From: an uncultured Modestobacter sp.
GTDB taxonomy: Bacteria > Actinomycetota > Actinomycetes > Mycobacteriales > Geodermatophilaceae
DNA: 64,000 bases
Direction of reading: 5' to 3'
Assembly (NCBI RefSeq): GCF_947486615.1
Contig: NZ_CANKUD010000013.1
Location: 1 to 64,000, forward strand
Of this stretch, positions 8,188 to 16,623 are shown piece after piece (position 1 is the stretch's first letter; each line of letters starts with the position of its first letter). Below the pieces are notes generated by a model. It did not search any database. It saw nothing but the letters and a program-made list of their open reading frames with translations, and was not told the origin of the DNA. A program made the position numbers and the translations under genes.

Positions 8188-9019
8188 TGCGCTGGGGGAA
8201 CCGGGCCCGGGCGAAGTAGAACAGCCCGAACGCCGCGATGCCCAGCGCGACCAGGGTGAGCAGCGCCTGCCCGAACGGGGCGTCGAGCAGGGTGTGCATG
8301 GCGCCGTCCAGCCCGCTGGCCTTCTCCGGGTCGAAGGTGATCGCCGCCCAGCCGATCAGGCCGCCGACCACGCCCAGGGCGATGCCCTTCGCCGGGTAGC
8401 CGAGCTGGCCGAGCCGCTCGATGACCCGGCGCTGCCCGGCCGAGGCGTCGGCGGTGTCGATCTCCTTGAGGAAGCCCCTGGTCAGGCCCTTGTGCACGTG
8501 GTAGACCCCCACGCCGATCAGCACGAGCGCGGCCGCCCCGACCAGGTAGCGCCCGCCGGGCCAGCCGAACACCCCGGCCACGGTCTGCTCCTCCTGCCCG
8601 GAGCTGGACTGTCCGCCGCCGGTGGCGAAGCGGATCGCGGTGACGGCGAAGAAGACGTAGACCACCGTCTTGGCCGCCGCCTTGCCGACCTTGACCGCCG
8701 CGTTCTTGCGGGCGTCACCGGAGCCGCTGAGCGCGCCGCGGTAGCGCAGCACGACGGCGAGCTGCCAGACCGCCAGCGCCAGCAGGCCGATCGCGAGCAC
8801 CCACAGCAGGGGCGTGCCGAACGGCTGCGCGGCGAGGGTGGCCATCGCGCCGGACTGGTCGGCCGACCCGCCGCCACCGCCCCAGGCCAGCTGCAGCGCC
8901 AGCCAGGCGATGAGCAGGTGGACGACGCCGTAGGCGATGAGCCCCACCCGGGCGAGGTGCTCCAGGGCGTCGCTGTTGCCCGCCCGTCCTGCTGCCGAGA
9001 CCGTGCCCGAGGTGCCCAT
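8183..9019 (-). CDS. DUF1206 membrane protein (second of two)
   Basis: A 278-residue paralogue of the preceding protein with the same three-fold two-helix layout: LARVGLIAYGVVHLLIAW near residue 25, then LGQLGYPAKGIALGVVGG near residue 190. About six TM helices. The loops differ: this copy has a Gly-rich segment after the first helix and a Gly/Ser/Gln-rich loop in the middle. AGGAGG lies 8 bases before ATG 9019, supporting that start over the GTG two codons upstream. Function unknown; probably co-transcribed with its neighbour. Confidence 0.85.
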   Translation of the reverse strand: MGTSGTVSAAGRAGNSDALEHLARVGLIAYGVVHLLIAWLALQLAWGGGGGSADQSGAMATLAAQPFGTPLLWVLAIGLLALAVWQLAVVLRYRGALSGSGDARKNAAVKVGKAAAKTVVYVFFAVTAIRFATGGGQSSSGQEEQTVAGVFGWPGGRYLVGAAALVLIGVGVYHVHKGLTRGFLKEIDTADASAGQRRVIERLGQLGYPAKGIALGVVGGLIGWAAITFDPEKASGLDGAMHTLLDAPFGQALLTLVALGIAAFGLFYFARARFPQRT

Positions 9020-9144
9020 GACCACTTCCTCCTGTCGCCGTCTGCTCGGCGATCGCCGGGATGGCGGCGCTCAGCGTGGCACAGCAGGACGTGCTCCGCC
9101 GGGGCAGCCGTGCCCGGTGGCCGCGGTGGGGGAGACTGGTCGCC

Positions 9145-9777
9145 GTGACGAACGCCGTGACCGCCGGCCGGCTGGCCGCGACCGCCCCGACCACCCCGGC
9201 GCAGGCCCGGTCGACCTGGCCGCGCATGGCGCTGCTGGGCGCCGCCCTGCTCGTCCTCGCCGTCGTGGCGGTCGCCTGGGACGGTGTCGGGCCGCGGCTG
9301 CTGCTCGGCGGGATCGGCGTGCTGGCAGCCCTCCGCGGCGCGACGATGCTGCGCGGCGCCCGCAACGGCCGGTTCGACCGGTCGGGGGCCGTCGTCGGCG
9401 CGGCCGCGATCTGGCTGGGCGCCGTGCTGATCGGGCTGGCCCTGCTGTCGGGCACCGCCACCGGCTGGGCGTTCGTCGTCGCCGGAGTGCTGGCGCTGCC
9501 CGCCCTGGCGGCGGTCGCTGCCGTGCGCCGGGCCGTCGCCGTGGCCGGTGCAGTCGTGATCGCCGCGGCGGCGGTGCTGGTGGCCGTGTTCGGCGGCGTG
9601 GACACGCTGCTGGACGCCGGCCGGTTGCTGGTCGCGCTGGTGGCCGGCGTGCTCGGGGTGGCGAACCTGGCCGGGGCGGTCGGGCTGGCCCGGATCGCCC
9701 GCCGGCCCGCGCCGGCTCCCGCGGCCGGGTGCGGCGGGTGCGCCTGCGGTGCCGGCGGCTGCGGCTCGCGCGGCTGA
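9145..9777 (+). CDS. Polytopic membrane protein with a Cys/Gly-rich C-terminus
   Basis: A 210-residue protein of unknown family with about six closely spaced Ala/Val/Leu-rich TM segments from residue 25 to 185. The last 15 residues (GCGGCACGAGGCG) contain five Cys among Gly and Ala, an unusual cluster that could bind metal or form disulfides. GTG 9145 has a GGGGGAGA Shine-Dalgarno 9 bases upstream; the longer frame from 9061 adds an Arg-rich segment and looks less likely. It is divergent from the DUF1206 pair. Confidence 0.65.
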   Translation: MTNAVTAGRLAATAPTTPAQARSTWPRMALLGAALLVLAVVAVAWDGVGPRLLLGGIGVLAALRGATMLRGARNGRFDRSGAVVGAAAIWLGAVLIGLALLSGTATGWAFVVAGVLALPALAAVAAVRRAVAVAGAVVIAAAAVLVAVFGGVDTLLDAGRLLVALVAGVLGVANLAGAVGLARIARRPAPAPAAGCGGCACGAGGCGSRG

Positions 9778-10107
9778 GCCCCGCTCCCGGGCGCTCGCCC
9801 GGCGCTGAGCCCGCCCGTTACCGGGCCCGCTCGACCCCGAACCGGCTCGGTCGTCGGCTCACTCGCCGGTGAGCCCGACCGGTGACCTGGCGCGTCACAT
9901 TGTCTGTGCCACCCCGGGACGTGCCGTCCCGGGACGTGCCCCCCGGGACGTGCACCCCCGGGTGTGGCACCCGATGCCATCCAGTGGTTCCACCACGGAC
10001 ACCTCCCCGTCACGAGGGCGACCTAGCGTCGGTCGCGTGGCGGCAGGTGAGCCCTGCCTGCCGCCTGGACGACGCCGGGGAACCCGGCGGGGCGAGAGGA
10101 ACCGGAC
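9778..10107. other. 330-bp spacer holding a short repeat array
   Basis: No protein with recognisable features is encoded here. The stretch carries three perfect 12-mers (listed separately) and ends in the ribosome-binding site GAGAGGA of the zinc-finger miniprotein gene. It is the probable promoter region of that gene. Confidence 0.5.
9913..9953. repeat. Three perfect copies of CCCGGGACGTGC
   Basis: The 12-mer CCCGGGACGTGC occurs exactly at 9913-9924, 9928-9939 and 9942-9953, with periods of 15 and 14 bp. The spacers add inverted symmetry (GGGACG-TGC-CGTCCC at 9916-9930). The array lies 155 bp before the zinc-finger miniprotein start. It could be a multi-site operator; no bound factor is known. 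Confidence 0.7.
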
Positions 10108-10209
10108 ATGCGCACCATCGAACGGACCGTGTGGACCTGCGAGAACTGCAAGCGCACCAACTCCAGCGCCCGCAAGCGCTGCGCCGACTGCGGCACCACC
10201 CGCGACTGA
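10108..10209 (+). CDS. 33-residue RanBP2-type zinc-finger miniprotein
   Basis: A 33-residue protein that is almost nothing but one zinc finger. Residues 9-28 fit the RanBP2 (zf-RanBP) consensus W-x-C-x2-C-x3-N-x6-C-x2-C exactly: WTCENCKRTN and then SSARKRCADC. This fold binds one zinc through four Cys; in eukaryotes it binds ubiquitin or single-stranded RNA, where the Trp and Asn matter. The ATG has GAGAGGA 7 bases upstream and the frame closes at TGA. Four basic residues lie between the Cys pairs, which would suit nucleic-acid binding (inference). It would be missed by usual gene-length cut-offs. Confidence 0.8.
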   Translation: MRTIERTVWTCENCKRTNSSARKRCADCGTTRD

Positions 10210-10314
10210 CCGGCACCGCTCCACCCGCGGCCGTGCCCGACGGCGCGCCGGCCGCGGCAGCACCGCATCGCCGACCGATGGGTGACCGGCCCGCCCGGTG
10301 GTAACCCGCAGGGC

Positions 10315-11040
10315 ATGGCCGGCCCGCTCCCCGCACTCCTGATCGACGCCGCGGGCCGGGTGGTGGCCCGCCCGCTCGCCGTCCTGGCCCGGGCGCGCGG
10401 CGGCAAGCCGATGCACCCCACCGGCGTCGCCTTCCCCGGCCGGCTCGAGCGGTCCGGGCTGCGCCGGACCACGGGCATCGCCTGGCTGGACGGCAGCGGC
10501 ACCGACGACGTCGTCGTCCGGATGTCCCGGGGGGCCGGGCTGCCCCGCCGCTTCCCGGACCTGCTGGGGTTCGCGGTCCGGGTGGCCGGCGACCCGCCGG
10601 TCGACCTGCTGCTGTCCTCGGCGGGCAGCGGACGGTGGTCCCGCCGGGTGCCGGTGCTCCGCCGCGACGCCGCCTGCCCCTACGGCTCGATCATGGCCTA
10701 CCGGAGCCCCGCCGGACCCGTCTGGCTGACCGCGTCCCCGGAGGGCGCCGGTGTCCCGTCCGACCGGGCCGGCCTGGTCGCCGCCGCCCCGGGCCTGCAG
10801 GTCACCCTCTGCGCCGCGATCGGCGACGGGCCCTGGGAGCCCTTCGCCCGGATCACCCTGGGCACGCCGACGGACCCGCCCGACCCGCCGGTGCACTTCG
10901 ACGCGGTGCTCCACCCACCACCGGGGCTGCGCGCCGACGGCCCGCTGGCCCGGTTCCGCCGGCCGGCCTACGCCGCGGCCCGGCGGGCCCTGGGGGAGCC
11001 GATGGCCGACGAGCCGGGGGGCCGCGACGACGGCGGATGA
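10315..11040 (+). CDS. Uncharacterized protein upstream of the P450, possible catalase-like fold
   Basis: A 241-residue protein. The N-terminus carries KPMHPTGVAFPGRL and then RMSRGAGLPRRFPDLLGFAVRV, a layout I associate with a family of actinobacterial proteins faintly resembling the catalase barrel and sometimes labelled phosphodiesterase; I cannot confirm either function and see no complete catalase active site. No TM segment is visible. ATG 10315 is preferred over the GTG at 10282. The CYP152 gene follows in the same direction 58 bp later, so the two may be co-transcribed and may share hydrogen peroxide or lipid substrates (inference). Confidence 0.55.
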   Translation: MAGPLPALLIDAAGRVVARPLAVLARARGGKPMHPTGVAFPGRLERSGLRRTTGIAWLDGSGTDDVVVRMSRGAGLPRRFPDLLGFAVRVAGDPPVDLLLSSAGSGRWSRRVPVLRRDAACPYGSIMAYRSPAGPVWLTASPEGAGVPSDRAGLVAAAPGLQVTLCAAIGDGPWEPFARITLGTPTDPPDPPVHFDAVLHPPPGLRADGPLARFRRPAYAAARRALGEPMADEPGGRDDGG

Positions 11041-11098
11041 ACTGGGCGGGCGGAGGACAGGCGGTTGTGCCGGTGCCGGGCTGGGCAGGGAGCAGCGC

Positions 11099-12349
11099 AT
11101 GGTCCGCCGTCCCCGCCTCGACGACTCGATCCCGATGCTGGCCAAGGGCTACGCCTGGCTGCCCGACCGGCGCCGCGCCGCGGGACGGGACACCGTCCGC
11201 ACCCGGCTGATGATGCGTCGGACCCTCGGCGTCGAGGGGCCGGCCGGGGCCCGGTTCCTCTACGACGAGGACCACGTCCGGCGCAGCGGCGCTCTGCCCG
11301 AGCCGGTGGTGAGCACGCTGTTCGGCCACGGCGCGGTGCACACCCTGGACGGCGAGGCCCACCGGGTGCGCAAGTCGATGTTCGTCGACCTGCTCATGCA
11401 GCCCGAGCGGGTGTGGGAGGCCGTCGGGTGCATCACGGCGGCCTGGGACGAGGCCGTGCCCGGCTGGGCCGGGCAGGACACCGTCGTGCTCTTCGACGAG
11501 GCCGCCCGGGTGCTGACCCGGGGGATCTGCACCTGGTCCGGCGTGCCGGTGGCCGACGAGGAGGTGCCGGCGCTGGCCCGGGACCTGACCACGATGGTCG
11601 ACGGCTTCGCCACCGGGGCACCGCGGCACTGGCGCGCCCGCCGGGCCCGGCAGCGGCGGGAGGCGTGGCTGGCCGGGATCGTGTCGGAGGTCCGCGCCGG
11701 TGCGCGCACCGCTCCGGCCGGTTCGGTGCTGGCGGTCGTCTCCGGGCACCGGGACTCCCAGGGGCAGGTGCTCGAGCCCCGGGTGGCCGCGGTCGAGGTG
11801 CTCAACGTGATCCGCCCGACCGTGGCGATCTGCTGGTTCGTCGCCTACGCGGCGCACGCGCTGCACCGCTGGCCGGAGCACCGGGAGCGGCTGCGCGCCG
11901 GCGACCGGCCCTTCGCCGTCGCCTTCGCCCACGAGGTGCGCCGGTTCTACCCGTTCGCGCCGTTCATCGGCGGCCGGTCCCCGCGGGAGGTCGAGTGGGA
12001 GGGCGAGACGGTGCCGGCCGGCTCGATGGTGCTGCTGGACCTGTGGGGTCAGGACCACGACCCGGAGCTGTTCCCCGAGCCGTTCGCCTTCCGCCCGGAG
12101 CGCTTCCTGGCCGGGGACGAGGTGCGCGAGATCGGCGCCTGGGAACTGGTCCCGCAGGGGGCGGGTGACCCGCGCACCGGCCACCGCTGCCCGGGGGAGG
12201 ACATCACCGTGGCGGTGCTGTCGGCGCTGGTCATCCGGCTGGCCCGGCTGGAGTACACGCTGCCCGAGCAGGACCTGGGCATCTCGCTGCGACGGATCCC
12301 GGCCCGGCCCGCCAGCGGCGTGGTGCTGGCGCAGGTGCGACCCGGCTGA
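11099..12349 (+). CDS. CYP152-family fatty-acid peroxygenase
   Basis: A 416-residue cytochrome P450 of the CYP152 type, which uses hydrogen peroxide directly to hydroxylate fatty acids at the alpha or beta carbon, or to decarboxylate them. The diagnostic Arg-Pro pair that binds the substrate carboxylate is at residues 239-240 (NVIRPTVA, I helix), and the heme-ligand Cys is residue 364 in PQGAGDPRTGHRCPGED, the CYP152 form of the Cys loop. The ordinary acid-alcohol pair of monooxygenase P450s is absent, as expected, so no redox partner is needed. The start ATG 11099 has GGGAG upstream. Confidence 0.92.
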   Translation: MVRRPRLDDSIPMLAKGYAWLPDRRRAAGRDTVRTRLMMRRTLGVEGPAGARFLYDEDHVRRSGALPEPVVSTLFGHGAVHTLDGEAHRVRKSMFVDLLMQPERVWEAVGCITAAWDEAVPGWAGQDTVVLFDEAARVLTRGICTWSGVPVADEEVPALARDLTTMVDGFATGAPRHWRARRARQRREAWLAGIVSEVRAGARTAPAGSVLAVVSGHRDSQGQVLEPRVAAVEVLNVIRPTVAICWFVAYAAHALHRWPEHRERLRAGDRPFAVAFAHEVRRFYPFAPFIGGRSPREVEWEGETVPAGSMVLLDLWGQDHDPELFPEPFAFRPERFLAGDEVREIGAWELVPQGAGDPRTGHRCPGEDITVAVLSALVIRLARLEYTLPEQDLGISLRRIPARPASGVVLAQVRPG

Positions 12350-12401
12350 ACCACGGCCGGTGGGTGGTGGGCGGACCGCCCGGACGCGTACTTTCCTCCG
12401 C

Positions 12402-13193
12402 ATGAGCGTCCGCATCCGGAACCACGTCCGGGTGACCGGTCGACCCGAGGGCCGGCCGATGGTGTTCGCCCACGGGTACGGCTGTGACCAGAACATGTGG
12501 CGGTTCGTCGCCCCCGACTTCGAGGTCGACCACCAGGTGGTCACCTTCGACCACGTGGGCTTCGGTCGGTCGGACCTCACCGCCTACGACCCGGCCCGGT
12601 ACGCCTCGTTGCGCGGTTACGCCGACGACGTCGTCGAGCTGCTGCGCGAGCTGGAGCTGACCGACGCGGTGTTCGTCGGCCACTCGGTCAGCGCGATGAT
12701 CGGTGTGCTGGCCCATGCGCGGGCCCCGGAGCACATCGGGGCCATGGTGATGATCGGGCCGAGCGCCCGGTACGTCGACGACGGCGACTACGTCGGCGGC
12801 TTCTCCCGTGAGCAGATCAAGGAGCTGCTGGACAGCCTGGACGCCAACCACCTGGGCTGGTCGGCCGCGGTGGCTCCCACGATCATGGGCAACCCCGACC
12901 GCCCCGAGCTCGCCGCGGAGCTGACCAACAGCTTCTGCCGCACCGACCCCGACGTGGCGCGCCAGTTCGCCCGGGTCTCCTTCCTCTCCGACAACCGGGC
13001 CGATCTGGCCGGGGTCGACGTGCCCACCCTCGTGCTGCAGTGCGCCGAGGACGTGATCGCCCCCGAGTCGGCCGGTCGGTACGTCCACGATCAGGTCAGC
13101 GGCTCGGTGTTCACCCAGCTCGCCGCGACCGGGCACTGCCCCCACCTGAGTGCGCCCGAGGAGACCACCGCCGCCATCCGGGAGTGGCTGTGA
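12402..13193 (+). CDS. rsbQ: RsbQ-like alpha/beta hydrolase
   Basis: A 263-residue hydrolase of the RsbQ/KAI2/D14 group. In Bacillus subtilis RsbQ is needed for the phosphatase RsbP to respond to energy stress; plant karrikin and strigolactone receptors share the fold. The triad is intact: Ser95 in GHSVSAM, Asp217 in CAEDVIAP and His245 in TGHCPHLS, almost the same numbers as in Bacillus (96, 219, 247). HGYGCDQNMW near residue 24 gives the oxyanion region. The stop overlaps the GTG start of the phosphatase gene by 4 bp, the same gene order as in Bacillus, which supports the call beyond fold similarity. No small-molecule ligand can be inferred from sequence. Confidence 0.9.
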   Translation: MSVRIRNHVRVTGRPEGRPMVFAHGYGCDQNMWRFVAPDFEVDHQVVTFDHVGFGRSDLTAYDPARYASLRGYADDVVELLRELELTDAVFVGHSVSAMIGVLAHARAPEHIGAMVMIGPSARYVDDGDYVGGFSREQIKELLDSLDANHLGWSAAVAPTIMGNPDRPELAAELTNSFCRTDPDVARQFARVSFLSDNRADLAGVDVPTLVLQCAEDVIAPESAGRYVHDQVSGSVFTQLAATGHCPHLSAPEETTAAIREWL

Positions 13194-15487
13194 CGACCAG
13201 CCGGTCGGCGTCGGCCGATCGGCGCGAGCGGGACGACGAGCGGGGCCGGCTGGCGGAGCTGCTCGAGGACGACCCGGCGGACCTCTACGAGAACGCGCCC
13301 TGCGGGTACGTCTCGACGCTGCCCGACGGCACGATCGTGAAGGTGAACAGCACCCTGTGCAGCTGGCTGGGGCGGCCACGCGAGGAGGTGCTGCGGACCC
13401 GGCTGCGCGACCTGCTCAGCGTCGGCGGGCAGGTGTTCCACGACACCCACCTGGCACCACTGCTGCGCATGCAGGGCGCGGTCCGCGAGGTCGCCCTGGA
13501 CGCGGTGCGGGCGGACGGCTCGCTGCTGCCCTGCCTGGTCAACGCGGTCGAGGTGCGGGACGCCGACGGCGACCCGCTGATGATCCGCGCGACGCTGTTC
13601 GAGGCCACCGCGCGGCGGCGGTACGAGCGGCGGATCCTGACCGCCCAGCGGGCCGCGGAGCTCGCCGAGGCGAGGTCCCGCACGCTGCAGCAGGTCGTCG
13701 TCGAGCTGGCCGGGGCCACCACGGTGGACGACGTCGCCGCGGTCGTCGTCCAGCAGGCCCGGGGTGCGCTGCGGGCCCGGGGTGCCGCGCTGGTGCTGGT
13801 GTCCCAGGACACGGCGGTCCGGGCCGGGGACGGCGGCGCGGAGGGCCCACGGGCCGACCCCGAACTGGGCGTCGTCCGGAGTGACGGGCTGCCGGATGAG
13901 CTGCTGGCGGAGCTCTCCGCGGCGGCGAGCGGGCAGATCGCCCTGGAGCTGGCCGAGGGGCTGCGGGTCGTCGTCCCCGACGAGCGGCTGGCGGCCCGGC
14001 GGCCCGGGCTGGCCGCCGCCCTGACCGGCTCCGGCCTGCGCGCGCTGGTGGTCGTCCCGGTGGCCGCTGACACCCGGCGGCTGGGCGTGCTGGTCCTCGG
14101 CCTGGCCGGCTCGGGCCCCGGCGACCTGATCGACCTCGACGAGCCGGTGGCCGGCGAGCTGTCCGACGGGGACGTCGACCTGCTCTGGACGCTGGGCCGG
14201 CAGGCCGGGCAGGCCCTCGAGCGGGCCCGGCTGCTGGAGCACACCACCCGGCAGGGGCAGCGCTCGGCGTTCCTGCTGGAGGCCGCCCGGCTGCTGGCCC
14301 GGGCGACCGGCGTCACCGAGTCGGTGGAGCGGCTGGCCGCGATGGTCGTGCCGCGGCTGGCCGACATCTGCCTGCTGGACCTGGTCGGCGAGCACGGCAT
14401 GGCCCGGGTGGTCGCCCGGCACGGCGACCCCGAGCGCCAGCGGTACGTCGACGAGCTGCGCGCCTGGGCGCCGCCGCTGCGCGAGCTGCCCGCCCCCGCC
14501 CGGGCGGCGATGGAGGAGGGGCGCACCCGCTGGTTCCCGGCGGTGACCGACGAGTGGCTCGCCCAGGTGGTGCGCGACCCCGCCGAGCTGGCGGCGGTGC
14601 AGGCACTGGAGCTGGCCAGCGTGATCAGCGTGCCGCTGGTCGCCGAGGGCCGGGCGCTGGGGGTGATGACGCTGTCGGCCGACCGCCGGCGCCAGCCGTT
14701 CACCGCCGCCGACGTCGAGCTGGCCGAGCAGCTGGCGCTGCAGGTCTCGCTGATGATGGCCAAGGCCCAGCGGTTCGAGCTGGAGGCCCGCACCTCGCAC
14801 ACCCTGCAGGCGACCCTGCTGCCCCCGCCGCCGCCCCCGGTGCCGGGGACGACCGTGGCGGTGCGCTACCTGGCGGCCACCTCCGGCGTGGAGATCGGCG
14901 GGGACTTCTACGACGTCGCGCCGCTGCCCGGTGGCCACGTGGCCATCGCCGTCGGCGACGTCGTCGGGCACGACCTCACCGCCGCGGCCACCATGGGGCA
15001 GCTGCGCAGCGTCTACCGGGCGCTGCTGGTGGAGGCCCCGGCCCCGGCCGCCGTCATCGACCGGCTGCAGGCCAGCTGGCCGCTGCTCGGGCTGCAGCGG
15101 ATGGCGACCGCGCTGTTCGCCACCCTGGACCTGCCCGGCGGTCTGCTGCACGTCGCCTCGGCCGGCCACCCGCCGCCGCTGCTCATCGTCGACGGACGGG
15201 CGGAGTACCTGCCGGTGCGGCCCAGCCGGATGCTCGGCGCCCCACCGGCGCCGGCGGTCGAGTGGGCCGGCGTCGTCCCGCCCGGGGCCACGCTGGTGCT
15301 CTTCACCGACGGCCTGGTGGAGAGCCGCGACAGCGACATCGACGCCGGCCTGGACCGGCTGCGGGCGGCCGCCGAGCGCTGGGCGGCGGCCGGTCCGGAC
15401 GAGCTGTGCGACCGGCTGCTCGCCGACCTGGCCGGCACCCACCGCGCCGACGACATCGCCCTGCTCGCCCTCACCCGCGACGCCTGA
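13190..15487 (+). CDS. rsbP: RsbP-like PAS-GAF-GAF-PP2C phosphatase
   Basis: A 765-residue phosphatase. Domains in order: PAS (about 25-140), a short helical linker, two GAF domains (about 165-345 and 355-520) and a SpoIIE/PP2C phosphatase (about 535-762). The metal-binding Asp motifs are visible as IGGDFYDV near residue 570, GDVVGHD near residue 590 and the terminal RADDIALL. A poly-Pro stretch (LLPPPPPPVPG) joins GAF2 to the phosphatase. Bacillus RsbP has only PAS and PP2C, so the two GAF domains are extra sensory modules. Its expected substrate is a phosphorylated STAS protein. GTG 13190 overlaps the rsbQ stop. Confidence 0.9.
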   Translation: MTTSRSASADRRERDDERGRLAELLEDDPADLYENAPCGYVSTLPDGTIVKVNSTLCSWLGRPREEVLRTRLRDLLSVGGQVFHDTHLAPLLRMQGAVREVALDAVRADGSLLPCLVNAVEVRDADGDPLMIRATLFEATARRRYERRILTAQRAAELAEARSRTLQQVVVELAGATTVDDVAAVVVQQARGALRARGAALVLVSQDTAVRAGDGGAEGPRADPELGVVRSDGLPDELLAELSAAASGQIALELAEGLRVVVPDERLAARRPGLAAALTGSGLRALVVVPVAADTRRLGVLVLGLAGSGPGDLIDLDEPVAGELSDGDVDLLWTLGRQAGQALERARLLEHTTRQGQRSAFLLEAARLLARATGVTESVERLAAMVVPRLADICLLDLVGEHGMARVVARHGDPERQRYVDELRAWAPPLRELPAPARAAMEEGRTRWFPAVTDEWLAQVVRDPAELAAVQALELASVISVPLVAEGRALGVMTLSADRRRQPFTAADVELAEQLALQVSLMMAKAQRFELEARTSHTLQATLLPPPPPPVPGTTVAVRYLAATSGVEIGGDFYDVAPLPGGHVAIAVGDVVGHDLTAAATMGQLRSVYRALLVEAPAPAAVIDRLQASWPLLGLQRMATALFATLDLPGGLLHVASAGHPPPLLIVDGRAEYLPVRPSRMLGAPPAPAVEWAGVVPPGATLVLFTDGLVESRDSDIDAGLDRLRAAAERWAAAGPDELCDRLLADLAGTHRADDIALLALTRDA

Positions 15488-15582
15488 CCCGAGCCCGGCT
15501 GCGCGCCGCGGGCCCCGGTGCGCACCGGGCCGGGGCGGCTGGGCAAGCTGGCGGGGACAGCACCGGACCGCGAGGAGGCAGC

Positions 15583-16575
15583 ATGCTGGACGAGGCCCAG
15601 TGGACGCAGGTGGTGGCAGCCGCCGTGCGCGCACCGTCGATCCACAACACCCAGCCCTGGACGTTCACCGCCACCGGCGACCGGCTGCAGGTGCACCTCG
15701 ACCCGACCCGGGCACTGCCGGCGATCGACCCGACGGGCCGCCAGCAGGTGCTCAGCTGCGGCGTCGCGGTGCACTTCGCCGTCGTGGCGCTGGCCGCGGC
15801 CGGCTTCCCGGCGACCGTCGAGCTGGCCCCGGACCCGGCCGCCCCGGACCACCTGGCCACCATCACGGTGGTCGGCACCCGGGAGCCGACCGCCGAGCAG
15901 CGCGAGCTGGCCGCGGCGATCGAGCGCCGGCACACCGATCGGTCGCCCTTCCTGCCCCGCCCGGTGCCGGCCGAGCTGATCGACGCCTTCCAGGAGGAGA
16001 TCGGCTGGGACGGCGTCTGGCTGCAGCCGGTGACCCGGGAGGAGGCGGAGGTCGCCACGGTGGCACTGCTGGACCGGGTCGAGCAGCTGGAGCAGGGCGA
16101 CCCCGCCTACCTGGCCGAGCTGGCCGCCTGGACCCGCACCGACCCGCACGCCCCGGACGGCGTCCCGGTCGACGCGCTCCCCGCCGGGGACCGCGCCCAG
16201 CGCCCGTCCAACTGGCTGGTGCGCGAGTTCGTCGTCCCCGAGCCCGGTGCCGCCAGTGCGACGCCGGACGACGACGCGGCCCCGCCCGCGGTGGAGCGAC
16301 CCGCGGTGCTGCTGCTGGGCACGATGGTGGACGACCGGCTGGGCTGGCTGTGGGCCGGCCAGGCGCTGGGCCGGCTGCTGCTGCGCGCGACCGTGGCCGG
16401 GCTGGTCACCTCACCGCTCACCCAGGCGCTGGACCAGTCCTGGGCCCGGGCCCGGCTGTCCTCGGAGCTGTCCCTGGTCGGGCACCCGCAGATGCTGCTG
16501 CGGGTCGGCTGGCCGGCCGGGGAGGCGACCGCCAGCGGACGCCGCCCGGTGGCCGAGGTGCTGCGGGTCGTCTGA
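15583..16575 (+). CDS. Acg-type nitroreductase-fold flavoprotein
   Basis: A 330-residue protein of the Acg/nitroreductase family (the mycobacterial DosR-regulated Acg proteins). The opening AAAVRAPSIHNTQPWTF is the family hallmark that begins the FMN site; ERRHTDRSPF near residue 110 and the C-terminal MLLRVGWP are also typical. Acg proteins bind FMN but may store it rather than reduce nitro compounds. The start has GAGGAGG 5 bases upstream. The gene follows the RsbP gene by 95 bp and may belong to the same stress response (inference). Confidence 0.88.
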   Translation: MLDEAQWTQVVAAAVRAPSIHNTQPWTFTATGDRLQVHLDPTRALPAIDPTGRQQVLSCGVAVHFAVVALAAAGFPATVELAPDPAAPDHLATITVVGTREPTAEQRELAAAIERRHTDRSPFLPRPVPAELIDAFQEEIGWDGVWLQPVTREEAEVATVALLDRVEQLEQGDPAYLAELAAWTRTDPHAPDGVPVDALPAGDRAQRPSNWLVREFVVPEPGAASATPDDDAAPPAVERPAVLLLGTMVDDRLGWLWAGQALGRLLLRATVAGLVTSPLTQALDQSWARARLSSELSLVGHPQMLLRVGWPAGEATASGRRPVAEVLRVV

Positions 16576-16623
16576 GCCGGCGGGCGCGCGGTCGCCGACC
16601 CGCGGCGGCACGACCGGAACCGA

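Noticed and set aside
9913..9953. Possible CRISPR or replication iterons
   Set aside because: Only three 12-mers with 2-3 base spacers; no cas or replication genes and no origin features nearby.
9882..10304. A 140-codon frame covering the repeat array and the zinc-finger gene in another frame
   Set aside because: Product is Pro/Arg-rich without motifs, and the repeat array and zinc-finger frame explain the region better.
15514..15529. 16-bp palindrome after the RsbP-like gene as terminator
   Set aside because: It has no room for a loop without losing most of the stem, and no U-run; too weak to call.
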